Assembly: GCF_002858935.1 (NCBI RefSeq)
Contig: NZ_PJRT01000025.1
Location: 62,001 to 126,000, forward strand
DNA from: Pantoea endophytica
GTDB lineage: Bacteria; Pseudomonadota; Gammaproteobacteria; Enterobacterales; Enterobacteriaceae
DNA length: 64,000 nt
Direction: 5' to 3'
The notes beneath the pieces are model-generated. The model searched no databases. It worked only from the letters and a program-made list of their open reading frames with translations, and was not told the origin of the DNA. The position numbers and the translations under genes are program-made. Shown here piece after piece: positions 8,398 through 18,470 of this stretch; within the stretch, counting starts at the first letter, position 1, and each line of letters starts with the position of its first letter.

Positions 8398-9114
8398 ATG
8401 CTGAGTTTACGTTCGGTGAATCAGTTTTACGGTCAAAATCACATTCTGTGGGATGTCGATCTCGATCTGCCGCCGGGCACCTGTACCGGCGTGCTGGGCA
8501 GTCCCGGCATGGGCAAAACCACGTTGGTGAACTGCATTATGGGCCGCCTGCCAATTAACAGCGGCTCGATGACCTGGCAGGAAGATGGCGCGCCGCCGGA
8601 AGATTTACTGTTGCAACCGGCCGAACTGCGCGCGCGCACCGGCATTGGTTATGTGCCGCAAGGACGGCATATTTTCTCGCAAATGAGCGTGGAGGATAAC
8701 CTGCTGATCGCCCTGATGGCGGCACAGGACGATCGTAGCCGTGCCATTCCGGAAATGGTGTTCGACCTGTTCCCGGCACTCTATTCATTGCGCCATCAGC
8801 GCAGCGCCGAGTTGCCAATGGAACAGCAGCAACATTTGGCCCTGGCGCGTGCGCTGGTGCTGCAACCCAAGCTGGTGATTCTGGATGAGCCGACAGAAGG
8901 GATGTCGCCGTGGCTGGAAGAGGAGATGGGCAATCTGATTCGTCGGTTAAACCGTGAGTATGGTTTAACCATTCTGCTGCTGGAGCAGCACGTCTCGTTT
9001 GTCCGCCGCGTCGCCGATTATTTCCTGCTGCTGCATCGCGGACGCAATGTGGCGCACGGCAAAGTGGCGCAGCTGGATGATTTGACGGTGAATAAGTGGC
9101 TGACCGCAAGGTGA
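8398..9114 (+). CDS. orphan UrtE/LivF-like ABC ATPase with altered signature motif
   Basis: 238 residues from the ATG at 8398, which follows AAGGAG by nine bases. Overall sequence resembles ATPase subunits of branched-chain amino acid/urea transporters (UrtE, LivF). Walker A is GSPGMGKT (34-41), Q-loop YVPQGRHIF (Gln88), Walker B LVILDEPTEGMSP (159-171), switch histidine in LLLEQHV (198). The expected LSGGQ signature is LPMEQ (139-143). No permease or binding-protein gene is nearby, so a transport role cannot be shown. It lies between uvrB and bioD, a position that has no such gene in E. coli. The substrate is unknown. Confidence 0.8.
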   Translation: MLSLRSVNQFYGQNHILWDVDLDLPPGTCTGVLGSPGMGKTTLVNCIMGRLPINSGSMTWQEDGAPPEDLLLQPAELRARTGIGYVPQGRHIFSQMSVEDNLLIALMAAQDDRSRAIPEMVFDLFPALYSLRHQRSAELPMEQQQHLALARALVLQPKLVILDEPTEGMSPWLEEEMGNLIRRLNREYGLTILLLEQHVSFVRRVADYFLLLHRGRNVAHGKVAQLDDLTVNKWLTAR

Positions 9115-9125
9115 AGATGTAGCCA

Positions 9126-9145
9126 GGTCGCCGTGAATGGCGACC
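9126..9145. repeat. short palindrome at the ATPase/bioD convergent junction
   Basis: GGTCGCC, six bases GTGAAT, GGCGACC: a 7-bp perfect inverted repeat between two convergent genes. It belongs by look to the GTCGCC-ATG-GGCGAC intergenic repeats seen elsewhere in the window, and could serve as a weak bidirectional terminator. Confidence 0.55.
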
Positions 9146-9153
9146 CGGGTTAT

Positions 9154-9825
9154 TTATTGCGGCAACGTCAAATAACGCCCGCACTCGGCCTGCTGCGACT
9201 CGTCGCGTAGGTGCGGAATCTCACCGAGGAACGGCGCATCAATGCGCTGACGCAGCGTGGCCATATACTCCTGATGACGTTTGCCGGGCGGCTGAATATC
9301 ATTGGCAATCCAGCCCGAAAGGCGCAATCCGCGCGCTTTAACCGCTTCGGCGGTGAGCATGGCATGATTGATGCAGCCTAACTTCACGCCCACCACCAGA
9401 ATCACCGGCAACTGCTCGGCTTCCACCCAATCGGCGTAAGTTTGCGTCTCCGACAGCGGCGTAAACCACCCGCCTGCACCTTCGACTAACACCCATTCTG
9501 CCTGCTGCTCCAGCGTGCGCAAGCCCGCTGACAGCGTGGCAAAGCTAATCGGCCTGCCCTCTTCCGCGCTAATGATATGCGGCGAGGTTGGCTCGACAAA
9601 CGCCAGCGGGTTCACCTGCTCGTAGCTTAACGACAAGGTGCTGTAGCGCTGCAACGCCAGCGCATCGCTGTTGCGAATGCCTTGCGGCGTGATTTCGCAA
9701 CCGGATGCCACCGGCTTATAGCCTGCGGTGCGTAAACCGGCGGCGCTTGCCGCCTGCAGCAGCGCGCCGCTGGCCACGGTTTTGCCCACTTCGGTATCCG
9801 TTCCGGTAATAAACCAGCGTGTCAT
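9154..9825 (-). CDS. bioD: dethiobiotin synthetase BioD
   Basis: 223 residues. ATP-dependent carboxylation of 7,8-diaminopelargonate to dethiobiotin, the penultimate step of biotin synthesis. The P-loop is GTDTEVGKT (8-16), with GYKPVASGCE and LVEGAGGWFTPLS also typical of the family. Last gene of bioBFCD; its start overlaps the bioC stop by four bases (ATGA), indicating translational coupling. Confidence 0.97.
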   Translation of the reverse strand: MTRWFITGTDTEVGKTVASGALLQAASAAGLRTAGYKPVASGCEITPQGIRNSDALALQRYSTLSLSYEQVNPLAFVEPTSPHIISAEEGRPISFATLSAGLRTLEQQAEWVLVEGAGGWFTPLSETQTYADWVEAEQLPVILVVGVKLGCINHAMLTAEAVKARGLRLSGWIANDIQPPGKRHQEYMATLRQRIDAPFLGEIPHLRDESQQAECGRYLTLPQ

Positions 9826-10577
9826 TTGCTTAAAACTCCATACATCAGGTGATAACTCAGGCGATAACCGGACTCGTCCTGCGGCCAGCGCTGCTCAAGT
9901 TGTGCCAGTTGGGAACGCGTTAGCACGCTGGCACCGCGACCATCGTGCAGGTGCGTGGCCCCAATGCCTTTCAGCGATCGCATAGCGCTGAGCGCGCTGG
10001 GAAAATGCAGCGTGATAACCTGCTGCTGCGCAGCAATCGGTAGCGTCGCGGTGGCCGCATGAAACTGGGCAGCGCTGAGGAAACGGTTGGCGTGCTGGCG
10101 ACCATCCAGCTGCGCCCACGCGTGATGCACTTCGTGCAGCGAACCGTCGAGCAGCGTGGAAAACAGCACCGTGCCGCCCGGCCGAGTGATGCGCAAAAAC
10201 TGCTGCAGCGCAGTATGCAAGTCGCTGCTCCACTGCACCGCCAGATTGCTCCACACGCCGTCAACGCTGGCGTCCGGCAGCGGCACCGCATCGATATCGC
10301 CCAACAGATAGTGCTGCGCCGATTGCTGATCGCGCGCGGTTTGCAGCATGTTGGGCGACAGATCGAGCGCCGTCAGCGTACGCCCGCGATCGCGCCAGTA
10401 GCGGCTATACCAGCCGGTACCGCACCCGGCATCCAGCAGGTGCGGACCAAAACCAGCGGGCGCCAGCGCCAGCAGCGCATCGCCGCTCAGCCGCTGTAAC
10501 TGCGCGTGCTGCTCGTAATGCGCAGCCGCACGACCAAAAGCCTGCGCCACGGCCTGTTTGTTAACCTGCAGCGTCAT
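9822..10577 (-). CDS. bioC: malonyl-ACP O-methyltransferase BioC
   Basis: 251 residues from the ATG at 10575-10577 ([20 protein letters not shown]). It methylates malonyl-ACP to disguise it as a fatty-acid primer, starting pimeloyl synthesis. The SAM-binding motif is [15 protein letters not shown], with [10 protein letters not shown] and SNLAVQWS following; [19 protein letters not shown] is the typical C-terminal block. GGAGG lies eight bases before this ATG, inside bioF, and the resulting N-terminus aligns with E. coli BioC; the longer open frame starting at 10745 is not used. The gene overlaps the end of bioF by 17 bases. Confidence 0.96.
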   Translation of the reverse strand: MTLQVNKQAVAQAFGRAAAHYEQHAQLQRLSGDALLALAPAGFGPHLLDAGCGTGWYSRYWRDRGRTLTALDLSPNMLQTARDQQSAQHYLLGDIDAVPLPDASVDGVWSNLAVQWSSDLHTALQQFLRITRPGGTVLFSTLLDGSLHEVHHAWAQLDGRQHANRFLSAAQFHAATATLPIAAQQQVITLHFPSALSAMRSLKGIGATHLHDGRGASVLTRSQLAQLEQRWPQDESGYRLSYHLMYGVLSK

Positions 10578-11712
10578 ACAGAGCCTCCAGCAAACGATCA
10601 ATGTCATCGGTGTGATGTGCAGCGGTAAGCGTGATGCGTAGCCGCGCGGTGCCCGGCGGCACGGTTGGTGGCCGAATCGCACTGACCCAACAGCCGGCCT
10701 GCGCCAGCCGCTGCGACAACGCCATTGCCGCGCTGTTTTCGCCAACGATCAGCGGCTGGATGGCGCTCGCAGAATCGACCAGCTGCCACGGCAAATCCGC
10801 CGCAGCGGCGCGGAAACGCGCAATGTGGCTGCGCAGTTTTTCGCGCAGCGCATCACCTTGTTGAATCTGCCGCAGTGCCGCCAGCAGTGCGTAGCACTGC
10901 GCCGGTGGCATCGCGGTGGAGTAGATCAGATGGCGGGAAAACTGCTCGACGTAATCAGCGGTGGCGTCATCGCACAGCAGCGCCGCGCCGCTGACGCCAA
11001 ACCCTTTGCCGAAGGTAACGATCAGCAGTTCCGGTTTGACCTGCTGCTGCCAGCAGCTGCCGCGCCCTTGCGCGCCGCTCACGCCGATACCGTGCGCATC
11101 ATCCACCAGCAGCCAGCCGTTGCCGCGCCGCGTCTCCGCAGCGATCTGTGTTAGCGGAGCGCTGTCGCCGTCCATGCTGAACACGCCTTCGGTCACCACC
11201 AGCGTGCCGCCTTGCGACGGCGTTGCCAGCAGCTTCGCCAGGCTTTCCGGCTGATTGTGGGCAAAACGGCGCAGGCTCGCCGGGCTGTGGCTGGCGGCAT
11301 CCAGCAGTGAAGCGTGCGCCAGCTTATCGGCAAAGATGCGATCCTGCTTTTCCGCCAGCAGATGGATCACCGCCTGATTGGCGGCAAACCCCGAAATGAA
11401 CAGCAGCGCGCGCGAATAGCCCAGCCAGTCCGCCAGCTCCGCTTCGAGCTGCGCATGGTGGCGGCTGTAGCCGGTCACATGCCCGGATGCACCCGCGCCA
11501 GCACCCGTCTCGGCCGCGCCCTGCTGCCACGCGGCAATCACCGCCGGATGCTGGCTCAAGCCAAGATAGTCGTTGCTGGAGAAGTGCCGATAGCGCTGCC
11601 CCTCCAGCATAATTTCCCGCACGCTGTTGTGCTCAACGCGACGCCGTAAACGCCAGCCATCCGCGGCACGCCGCGCCGTCAGCGCCTCGTCGATACGTTG
11701 TGACCAGCCCAT
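10561..11712 (-). CDS. bioF: 8-amino-7-oxononanoate synthase BioF
   Basis: 383 residues, PLP-dependent alpha-oxoamine synthase that condenses pimeloyl-ACP and alanine. The PLP lysine is Lys236 in [41 protein letters not shown] and [13 protein letters not shown] are family signatures. The start codon directly follows the bioB stop with no gap, so the two are probably coupled. Length is one short of the E. coli enzyme. Confidence 0.97.
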   Translation of the reverse strand: MGWSQRIDEALTARRAADGWRLRRRVEHNSVREIMLEGQRYRHFSSNDYLGLSQHPAVIAAWQQGAAETGAGAGASGHVTGYSRHHAQLEAELADWLGYSRALLFISGFAANQAVIHLLAEKQDRIFADKLAHASLLDAASHSPASLRRFAHNQPESLAKLLATPSQGGTLVVTEGVFSMDGDSAPLTQIAAETRRGNGWLLVDDAHGIGVSGAQGRGSCWQQQVKPELLIVTFGKGFGVSGAALLCDDATADYVEQFSRHLIYSTAMPPAQCYALLAALRQIQQGDALREKLRSHIARFRAAAADLPWQLVDSASAIQPLIVGENSAAMALSQRLAQAGCWVSAIRPPTVPPGTARLRITLTAAHHTDDIDRLLEALYDAAG

Positions 11713-12744
11713 TTACACAGCCGCGTTGTAGAACTGCGCGGTATCCGCGTGCAGCAGCTGCTCGCTGAGCTGATGCTGCTGCTCATTGTCACCCGCCGTC
11801 GTCGCGGTGTGCTCCGGATTCAGGCCCAATTTGCGGAACAGAATCAGATCTTTGTCCTCTTCCGGATTTGGCGTGGTAAGCAGTTTGCAGCCGTAGAAAA
11901 TCGAGTTAGCGCCGGCCATAAAGCACATCGCCTGCGTTTGCTCGCTCATCTGCTCGCGTCCGGCAGAAAGACGCACATGCGACGAGGGCATCATGATGCG
12001 CGCCACCGCGATGGTGCGAATAAATTCGAAGGGTTCAACATCATCGTTATCGGCCAGCGGCGTGCCTTTGACCTTTACCAGCATGTTGATCGGTACGCTT
12101 TCGGGCGGCGTCGGCAGATTCGCCAGCTGCACCAGCAAGCCCGCACGATCTTTCACCGTTTCACCTAAACCCACGATGCCGCCGGAACACACTTTGATGC
12201 CCGCGCCGCGCACTTTATCCAGCGTATCCAGACGTTCCTGATAGCTGCGCGTGGTGATGATGTTGCCGTAAAACTCTGGCGAGGTGTCGAGGTTGTGGTT
12301 GTAGAAATCCAGTCCCGCTTCGGCGAGGCGCTGCGCCTGGTCGCCATCCAACGTGCCAAGCGTCATGCAGGTTTCCATGCCCATCGCTTTCACGCCCTGC
12401 ACCATCTGCTGAAGGTAAGGCATGTCGCGCTCGTGCGGGTTTTTCCACGCGGCGCCCATGCAGAAACGGCTCGATCCCGCCGCTTTGGCTTTGCGCGCCG
12501 ATTCCAGCACCGCATCCACTTCCATCAGACGTTCCGATTCCAGCCCGGTTTTGTAACGCGCGCTCTGCGGACAGTATTTACAGTCTTCCGGACAGGCGCC
12601 GGTTTTGATTGATAGCAGCGTGCTGACCTGCACCTGGCGTGGATCGAAGTGTTGACGATGCACTTGCTGCGCTTCAAACATCAACTCAAGGAAAGGTTTA
12701 TCGAAAAGTGCCTGAGCTTGTGCCAGTGTCCAGCGGTTTGCCAT
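11713..12744 (-). CDS. bioB: biotin synthase BioB
   Basis: 343 residues, radical-SAM enzyme inserting sulfur into dethiobiotin. The 4Fe-4S cysteines are Cys51, 55 and 58 ([11 protein letters not shown]); the arginine-containing SAGREQMS and the [17 protein letters not shown] segment are also diagnostic. First gene of bioBFCD, transcribed leftward from the BirA-controlled bidirectional promoter shared with bioA. Confidence 0.98.
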   Translation of the reverse strand: MANRWTLAQAQALFDKPFLELMFEAQQVHRQHFDPRQVQVSTLLSIKTGACPEDCKYCPQSARYKTGLESERLMEVDAVLESARKAKAAGSSRFCMGAAWKNPHERDMPYLQQMVQGVKAMGMETCMTLGTLDGDQAQRLAEAGLDFYNHNLDTSPEFYGNIITTRSYQERLDTLDKVRGAGIKVCSGGIVGLGETVKDRAGLLVQLANLPTPPESVPINMLVKVKGTPLADNDDVEPFEFIRTIAVARIMMPSSHVRLSAGREQMSEQTQAMCFMAGANSIFYGCKLLTTPNPEEDKDLILFRKLGLNPEHTATTAGDNEQQHQLSEQLLHADTAQFYNAAV

Positions 12745-12794
12745 TGCTTACTCCAGAAAAAGGGGGTTCATCCCGACGATTAACGTGGTTATAC

Positions 12795-12827
12795 TTGTAA
12801 ACTAAATCTTTTTAAAATGGTTTACAA
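12795..12827. promoter_or_regulatory. BirA operator between bioB and bioA
   Basis: TTGTAAAC, 16 bases, then GGTTTACAA: the two inverted half-sites and spacing of the E. coli biotin operator. Biotinoyl-AMP-loaded BirA would repress both divergent transcripts. The 88-base gap between bioB and bioA contains little else, and the right half-site ends five bases before the bioA ATG. Confidence 0.92.
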
Positions 12828-12832
12828 CTCAC

Positions 12833-14128
12833 ATGTTCACTCAGGATGACCTCAACTTTGACCGTCAGCATATCTGGCATCCCTACACGTCGATGCGCGA
12901 TCCCCTGCCCTGTTATCCGGTTGTGGCGGCGCACGGCTGCCAGCTGCAGTTGGCCGATGGACGTGAACTGGTGGACGGCATGTCGTCGTGGTGGGCGGCA
13001 ATCCACGGCTACAACCATCCGCGTCTCAATCAGGCGCTGCAGCAGCAAATAACGCAGATGTCGCATGTGATGTTTGGCGGCATCACCCATCCGGCGGCGG
13101 TGGAACTGAGCCGCCAGCTGGTTGCCATGACGCCTGATGCGCTGGAGTGCGTGTTCCTCGCCGATTCGGGTTCGATCGCCGTCGAAGTGTCGATGAAAAT
13201 GGCGCTGCAATACTGGCTGGGACGCAACCAAACGCGACAGAAATTCCTTACGCTGAAGCGCGGCTATCACGGTGATACCTTTGCCGCGATGTCGGTGTGC
13301 GATCCGGAAAATTCGATGCACAGCCTGTGGCGCGGCTATCTGCCGGAACATCTGTTCGCTAACGCGCCGCAGTGCGCTTTCGATGACGCGTGGAACGAGG
13401 CCGATTTCGCCGATTTTGCGCAGCTGGTGGAAATCCACCATCGGGAGATTGCGGCGGTGATTCTGGAGCCGATTGTGCAAGGCGCTGGCGGGATGCGTTT
13501 CTACCATCCGCGCTATCTGCAGCAGGTGCGCGAGCTGTGCGATCGCTACGGTTTGCTGCTGATTGCCGATGAGATCGCCACCGGATTTGGCCGCAGCGGC
13601 AAGCTGTTTGCCTGCGACCATGCGGGTATCACGCCGGACATTCTCTGCCTGGGCAAAGCGCTGACCGGCGGCACCATGACGCTCTCCGCCACGCTGACCA
13701 CGCGTGAAGTCGCCGACACCATCAGCCGCAGCGCAGCGGGCTGCTTTATGCACGGCCCTACTTTTATGGGCAATCCGCTGGCCTGCGCGGTGGCGGTGGA
13801 AAGTCTGAAGATGATCAGTGAAGGCGGCTGGATAACGCAGGTGGCGCACATCGAACAGCAGCTGCGCACCGAGCTGCTGCCGCTGCGCCGTCATCACGCG
13901 GTGGCCGATGCGCGCGTGCTGGGTGCGATTGGCGTGATCGAAACCCATCAGGCCGTGAACATGGCGGCGCTGCAGCACTTCTTCGTTGAACGCGGCGTGT
14001 GGATTCGTCCATTTGGGCGCTTGCTCTACCTGATGCCACCTTATCTGATTTCTGCCGCCGAACTGACGAAACTGACGCAAGCGGTCGGTGCGGCACTGGA
14101 TGTTGCGGCGCATTTCCACCATGATTGA
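12833..14128 (+). CDS. bioA: adenosylmethionine-8-amino-7-oxononanoate aminotransferase BioA
   Basis: 431 residues, class-III PLP aminotransferase that makes 7,8-diaminopelargonate with SAM as amino donor. Signatures: HIWHPYTSMRDPLP, SSWWAAIHGYNHP, the LLIADEIATGFGRSGKLFAC block and the PLP lysine Lys275 in LCLGKALTGGTMTLS. It diverges from bioB across the BirA operator. A shadow frame of 466 codons on the opposite strand is not a gene. Confidence 0.98.
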   Translation: MFTQDDLNFDRQHIWHPYTSMRDPLPCYPVVAAHGCQLQLADGRELVDGMSSWWAAIHGYNHPRLNQALQQQITQMSHVMFGGITHPAAVELSRQLVAMTPDALECVFLADSGSIAVEVSMKMALQYWLGRNQTRQKFLTLKRGYHGDTFAAMSVCDPENSMHSLWRGYLPEHLFANAPQCAFDDAWNEADFADFAQLVEIHHREIAAVILEPIVQGAGGMRFYHPRYLQQVRELCDRYGLLLIADEIATGFGRSGKLFACDHAGITPDILCLGKALTGGTMTLSATLTTREVADTISRSAAGCFMHGPTFMGNPLACAVAVESLKMISEGGWITQVAHIEQQLRTELLPLRRHHAVADARVLGAIGVIETHQAVNMAALQHFFVERGVWIRPFGRLLYLMPPYLISAAELTKLTQAVGAALDVAAHFHHD

Positions 14129-14158
14129 GGGTTCTGCACAACCATAAAAGGAGCGATC

Positions 14159-14635
14159 ATGCGCGTAGTTAGCCAGGATTTTAACGACGGCGATAAGATG
14201 CCAGAGCGACACGTTTTCAATGGCATGGGTTACCAGGGCGACAATCTGTCACCGCATCTGGCGTGGGATGATGTACCGGCAGGCACAAAAAGCTTTGTTG
14301 TCACCTGCTACGATCCTGACGCGCCTACCGGTTCCGGCTGGTGGCATTGGGTGGTAGCGAACATTCCGGCTGACGTTACCGTGTTGCCGCAGGGTGCCGG
14401 TTCCGGCGTGGCGGACTTGCCGGAGAGCGCCATTCAGACGCGTACCGATTTTGGCCAAACCGGCTACGGCGGCGCAGCGCCACCGCAGGGCGAATCCCAT
14501 CGCTACATCTTTACGGTGCATGCGCTGGATACGGATAAAATTGACGTGGATGAAGGCGCGAGCGGCGCGATGGTTGGCTTTAATGTGCATTTCCATGCGC
14601 TGGCCAGTGCGTCGATTACGGTGAAGTACGCGTAA
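14159..14635 (+). CDS. ybhB: YbhB-like PEBP-family protein
   Basis: 158 residues of the phosphatidylethanolamine-binding / Raf-kinase-inhibitor-like family. Typical blocks are the ligand-site motif YDPDAPTGSGWWHWVVANIP and GESHRYIFTVHALD. The E. coli counterpart also follows bioA and is cytosolic; no physiological ligand is known. AAAGGAG lies ahead of the ATG. It may be transcribed with bioA, 30 bases upstream. Confidence 0.93.
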   Translation: MRVVSQDFNDGDKMPERHVFNGMGYQGDNLSPHLAWDDVPAGTKSFVVTCYDPDAPTGSGWWHWVVANIPADVTVLPQGAGSGVADLPESAIQTRTDFGQTGYGGAAPPQGESHRYIFTVHALDTDKIDVDEGASGAMVGFNVHFHALASASITVKYA

Positions 14636-14662
14636 CAGTTCAGAATCGCGCTGTTAGGGAAT

Positions 14663-14693
14663 ATGCCTGCCTGTTTGATCAGGCAGGCATTTC
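14663..14693. terminator. hairpin between convergent ybhB and pgl
   Basis: ATGCCTGCCTG, six-base loop, CAGGCAGGCAT followed by TT: an 11-bp perfect stem between two convergent genes. It probably terminates ybhB; the reverse direction has A/T bases too but only a short tract. Confidence 0.75.
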
Positions 14694-14695
14694 AC

Positions 14696-15691
14696 TTATC
14701 CCAACGAGTGGATAACCACCCACATTGGGCCTTGTCCTACCGCGTAACGCGCCAGCGGATTAAGCAGGCCGCGTTCCTGAATCTTATACACTTCGATGTG
14801 GTGCGATTTCTGTCCCGCCGCTACCAGATATTGACCGCTGTGATCAATATTGAAGCCGCGCGGCTGGGTTTCAGTTGGCTGGTAGCCTTCAATCGCCAGC
14901 ACCGAGCCATCTTCACTGATGCTGAATACCGTAATGGTGCTGCTGGTACGGTCGCAGGCATAGAGGAAACGGCCATCCGGCGTGATGTGGATGTCCGCCG
15001 CCCAGCGCGTGTCGCTGAAATCTTTCGGCATCATATCAAGGCTCTGCACGCGCTCAACCTGGCCGTGCACATTGTTCAGCGCCCAGACATCCACGGTGCT
15101 ATCCAGCTCGTTCACTACGTAGCCATATGCGCCGTTCGGATGGAAGGCCATGTGACGCGGACCGGCACCTTCAACGGTGGTGACCTGCGCTTGTTCGCGC
15201 GGAGCCAGGGTGCCGTCTGCGTTCAACTGATACAGGCAGATGCGGTCCTGCTTCAGTGCCGGTACAAACAGCGTTTGGTTATTCAGATCGATATTGGCGG
15301 AGTGGCAACCGTCTAACCCGCTGATCACCTGAACTGGCGCTTGCGGCAAACCATCGCTGCCAATCGGGCTGATGCTGACGCAGGCATCGTTATACGAGCC
15401 GCAGAACAGATAATTGCCCTGACGATCGGTGGAGATGTGGGTCGGGCTGCCCGGCAGCGGTGCTTCACCGGCGAGGCTCAGCGTGCCGTCGGCCGCAATG
15501 CGAAACGCCAGCACGCGAAAATTCGGACGCACACCGACATAGAGAAAATCTTTCTTCGGGCTCACCACCATCGGCTGCACCTGGCCGGCAACATCCGTTA
15601 CCTGCAATAACGTCAGTGCGCCATCTTCCTGCAACTGCCAGGCATGAATCTGCTGGCTCTCGGGACTGGCGGTATACACGACTTGTTTCAT
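14696..15691 (-). CDS. pgl: 6-phosphogluconolactonase Pgl
   Basis: 331 residues, the seven-bladed beta-propeller lactonase first named YbhE. It hydrolyses 6-phosphogluconolactone in the oxidative pentose phosphate pathway. The N-terminus [18 protein letters not shown], the [20 protein letters not shown] segment and [17 protein letters not shown] are family blocks, and repeated blade motifs run through the protein. Monocistronic here, divergent from ybhA. Confidence 0.96.
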   Translation of the reverse strand: MKQVVYTASPESQQIHAWQLQEDGALTLLQVTDVAGQVQPMVVSPKKDFLYVGVRPNFRVLAFRIAADGTLSLAGEAPLPGSPTHISTDRQGNYLFCGSYNDACVSISPIGSDGLPQAPVQVISGLDGCHSANIDLNNQTLFVPALKQDRICLYQLNADGTLAPREQAQVTTVEGAGPRHMAFHPNGAYGYVVNELDSTVDVWALNNVHGQVERVQSLDMMPKDFSDTRWAADIHITPDGRFLYACDRTSSTITVFSISEDGSVLAIEGYQPTETQPRGFNIDHSGQYLVAAGQKSHHIEVYKIQERGLLNPLARYAVGQGPMWVVIHSLG

Positions 15692-15839
15692 GCGTTTTCC
15701 TTATTCGCTGCCTGATGAAAGGGATAACTGTAGCGCGTTTCATTTTGTCGCGCTGGATTCATTTGTGCCCTGTTTTTTGTCTCAGGGCCGCTGCCGGGTG
15801 TAGACTCAATGCTTTGCCAACTCCCGAACGGAAAGTGTA

Positions 15840-16658
15840 ATGAGCTACCGCGTAATCGCCCTTGACCTCGACGGCACCCTGCTGACCCCGAACAAAACCA
15901 TCTTGCCTGAATCCATCGAAGCGCTGGCCCGCGCGCAACAGGCGGGCGTGAAAGTGTTGATCGTTACCGGTCGCCACCACTGCGCTATCCACCCTTTTTA
16001 TCAGGCACTTAAGCTGGATACACCCGCAATTTGCTGTAATGGTACCTATTTGTATGATTATCCCGCGAAACAGGTGCTGGCCGCCGATCCGCTGGATAAA
16101 AGCCGAGCCGCACGTGTGATTGAGATGCTGGATGAAGAGAACATCCACGGTCTGCTGTATGTCGATGATGCGATGCTGTACCAAACGCCAACCGGCCATG
16201 TGACGCGTACGCTTAACTGGGCGCAATCGTTGCCGGAAGCGCAGCGTCCGCTGTTCCTGCAGGTGCCAAGCCTGGCGCAGGCGGCGATTGAGGCTGATTC
16301 GATCTGGAAATTCGCGCTGTCGCATCCCGACACGCGCGCGCTGCAGCAGTTTGCCGAACGCACCGAAGCCGAACTCGGTCTGGCGTGTGAATGGTCGTGG
16401 CACGATCAGGTGGATATCGCCAAAGGCGGCAACAGCAAAGGCAAGCGTCTGGCGCAGTGGGTTGAGAGTCAGGGCTTTAGCATGCAAGACGTGCTGGCGT
16501 TTGGCGACAACTACAACGATCTCAGCATGCTGGAACAGGTGGGATTAGGCGTGGCGATGGGCAATGCCGATGACGCCATCAAAGCGCGCGCCAAAAAGGT
16601 GATTGGCACCAATCTGGAGCCGGGCATCGCCGAAATGATCTATCAAGAGGTTCTGTAA
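15840..16658 (+). CDS. ybhA: YbhA-like HAD phosphatase (pyridoxal phosphate phosphatase)
   Basis: 272 residues of the HAD superfamily, Cof-like type IIB. Motif I is ALDLDGTLL (nucleophile Asp9, Asp11), motif II VTGRHH, then GNSKGKRL with the catalytic lysine and motif IV FGDNYNDLSML. The E. coli enzyme dephosphorylates pyridoxal 5'-phosphate and sugar phosphates. It lies divergent from pgl as in E. coli. Confidence 0.94.
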   Translation: MSYRVIALDLDGTLLTPNKTILPESIEALARAQQAGVKVLIVTGRHHCAIHPFYQALKLDTPAICCNGTYLYDYPAKQVLAADPLDKSRAARVIEMLDEENIHGLLYVDDAMLYQTPTGHVTRTLNWAQSLPEAQRPLFLQVPSLAQAAIEADSIWKFALSHPDTRALQQFAERTEAELGLACEWSWHDQVDIAKGGNSKGKRLAQWVESQGFSMQDVLAFGDNYNDLSMLEQVGLGVAMGNADDAIKARAKKVIGTNLEPGIAEMIYQEVL

Positions 16659-16659
16659 C

Positions 16660-16712
16660 CGTAGGATGTAGTGCGCAATTCATGGCGCGGATTTTTCTCA
16701 CACCGCGCAATG
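16660..16712. repeat. intergenic palindromic repeat between ybhA and modC
   Basis: The 61-base convergent junction holds CGTAGGATG, then GTGCGCAATTCATGGCGCGG, and a partly inverted copy CACCGCGCAATGAATC. This resembles the repeat after ybhK: a GTAGG flank and a GCGC core around ATTCAT. It probably forms a stem-loop in either transcript. Confidence 0.5.
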
Positions 16713-16719
16713 AATCAAT

Positions 16720-17778
16720 TTACGCTGCTATCGACACGCTCTTGATCTGCGCATACAGCCACTGATCCGGTCGAATGCCCAGCTCATCGCGCGCCCACGG
16801 CGAAATGCGCGCCCACAGTTCGCTTATCCCAATGCGCAGCTTCACTTCCACCTGATCGTCAATCTCCAGCAGCTCAACCACCTGTGCCGGCAATATATTG
16901 CGGATCGAGGTGTTATGCGGCGGCTGCAATGCCAGCGACACATCGGCTGAGGCGATGCGAATACGCAGCGGCGTTTTCAGCGGCTGATTCACCCGGCTCA
17001 CCCAAATATGCTGATCGCCAAGCGACAGCGCGGTCATCGGGTAATCAGGATGCTGCTCCAGCACCTGCACACGCAGCACGCTGGTGCGCTCGGCGATCGG
17101 CAGCCACGGACGCATCGCCGAACTGCTCCACACTTTTTCCAGCGGACCAAAGGCTTTCACCTGACCGGCATCCAGCACCAGCACGTTATCCGCCAGCTGC
17201 AGGATTTCATCCAGGCTGTGCGATACGTAAAGAATGGGAATATCGACCTGCTTCGCCAGCTTTTGCAGATAGGGCATCAGCTCACGTTTGCGCGGCAGAT
17301 CGAGCGACGCCAGCGGCTCATCCATCAGCAGAATATCGGGCGCCGTCAGCAACGCGCGGCCTATCGCCACGCGCTGTTTTTCACCGCCCGAAAGCGACGC
17401 AGGAAAACGCGTCAGCAGCGATTCTAAACCCAGCAGCGCCACCAGCGCGTTGAACTGCGGCTTCATGGAGGCCGCCATCCCGTATTGCAGATTGCCGCGC
17501 ACGCGATAATGCGGAAACAGCCGCGCGTCCTGAAACACATAGCCGATACGGCGCTTTTCCGGCGGCAAATTCACGCGCGTGGCCGAATCGAACAGCAGGC
17601 GATCGTTTAACTCAATACGTCCGCTCTGCGGCTGGGTTAATCCGCCAATCGCGTTAATCAACGAGGTTTTGCCCGCACCCGACACGCCGAAAATGGCGGT
17701 AATGCCGCTGGCGGGAATATTGACGTTAACGTCGAGCAGGTGATCGCCCAACTGCTGAGAAAGTTGCAGATTGAGCAT
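16720..17778 (-). CDS. modC: molybdate ABC transporter ATP-binding protein ModC
   Basis: 352 residues. The ABC domain has Walker [10 protein letters not shown], signature [16 protein letters not shown] and Walker [13 protein letters not shown]; the C-terminal ~70 residues form a TOBE/Mop domain ([20 protein letters not shown]) that binds molybdate and regulates the ATPase. Its start overlaps the modB stop by one base. Third gene of modABC. Confidence 0.97.
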   Translation of the reverse strand: MLNLQLSQQLGDHLLDVNVNIPASGITAIFGVSGAGKTSLINAIGGLTQPQSGRIELNDRLLFDSATRVNLPPEKRRIGYVFQDARLFPHYRVRGNLQYGMAASMKPQFNALVALLGLESLLTRFPASLSGGEKQRVAIGRALLTAPDILLMDEPLASLDLPRKRELMPYLQKLAKQVDIPILYVSHSLDEILQLADNVLVLDAGQVKAFGPLEKVWSSSAMRPWLPIAERTSVLRVQVLEQHPDYPMTALSLGDQHIWVSRVNQPLKTPLRIRIASADVSLALQPPHNTSIRNILPAQVVELLEIDDQVEVKLRIGISELWARISPWARDELGIRPDQWLYAQIKSVSIAA

Positions 17779-18470
17779 TATGCCGCTCCCAGCCGTTTAC
17801 GGCCCCAGCGCGCCAGCAGCTCAGACGCCACCAGCGACATCAGCGCTAACGCTATCGCCACCGCACAGAGGCGCGCTGCGGTGCCTTCCGCGCCCGGCAT
17901 TTCAATCAGGGTAAACATCGCCGACGGAATGGTGCGCGTCTCGCCGGGAATGTTGGAGACAAACGTGATGGTGGCACCAAATTCGCCCAGCGAACGGGCA
18001 AAGGCCAGCACCGTGCCAACAATAATGCCCGGCAAGGTGAGCGGAAGCGTGATGGTGAAAAATACGCGCCAGCGCCCGGCACCCAGCGTGCGTGCGGCCA
18101 GCTCCAGTTTGGTATCCACCGCTTCCAGCGCAAGACGAATTGCACGCACCATCAGCGGAAACGCCATCACCGCCGAAGCGATCACCGCGCCGCGCCAGCT
18201 AAAAGCAAAGGTGAAACCGAACCAGTCATACAGCCATTCGCCAATAAAACCGCGCCGGCCTAAGGCGATCAGCAGCAGATAGCCGACCACCACCGGCGGC
18301 AGCACCAGCGGCAGGTGGACGATGCTGTCCAACAGGGTTTTGCCCGGAAAGCGGCAGCGCGCCAGAATCCAGGCCATCAGGATGCCAAACGGCAAGCTGC
18401 ATATCACAGCTACACAGGACACTTTCAGGCTGAGAAAAACGGCCTGCCATTCGGGATCGCTCAATATCAT
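17778..18470 (-). CDS. modB: molybdate ABC transporter permease ModB
   Basis: 230 residues, about five membrane helices, with the BPD_transp_1 coupling segment [19 protein letters not shown] (EAA-like loop) that contacts ModC. It forms the homodimeric inner-membrane channel. The start overlaps the modA stop by four bases (ATGA), indicating coupling. Confidence 0.97.
   Translation of the reverse strand: MILSDPEWQAVFLSLKVSCVAVICSLPFGILMAWILARCRFPGKTLLDSIVHLPLVLPPVVVGYLLLIALGRRGFIGEWLYDWFGFTFAFSWRGAVIASAVMAFPLMVRAIRLALEAVDTKLELAARTLGAGRWRVFFTITLPLTLPGIIVGTVLAFARSLGEFGATITFVSNIPGETRTIPSAMFTLIEMPGAEGTAARLCAVAIALALMSLVASELLARWGRKRLGAA

Noticed and set aside
10578-10745. Longer start for bioC
   Set aside because: The extra 56 codons overlap bioF and have no similarity to BioC; a GGAGG-preceded ATG gives the family N-terminus.
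12812-14212. 466-codon open frame opposite bioA
   Set aside because: It is a shadow of a high-GC coding gene; its translation is rich in His, Arg and Gln with no recognisable domain, while the bioA frame is fully conserved.
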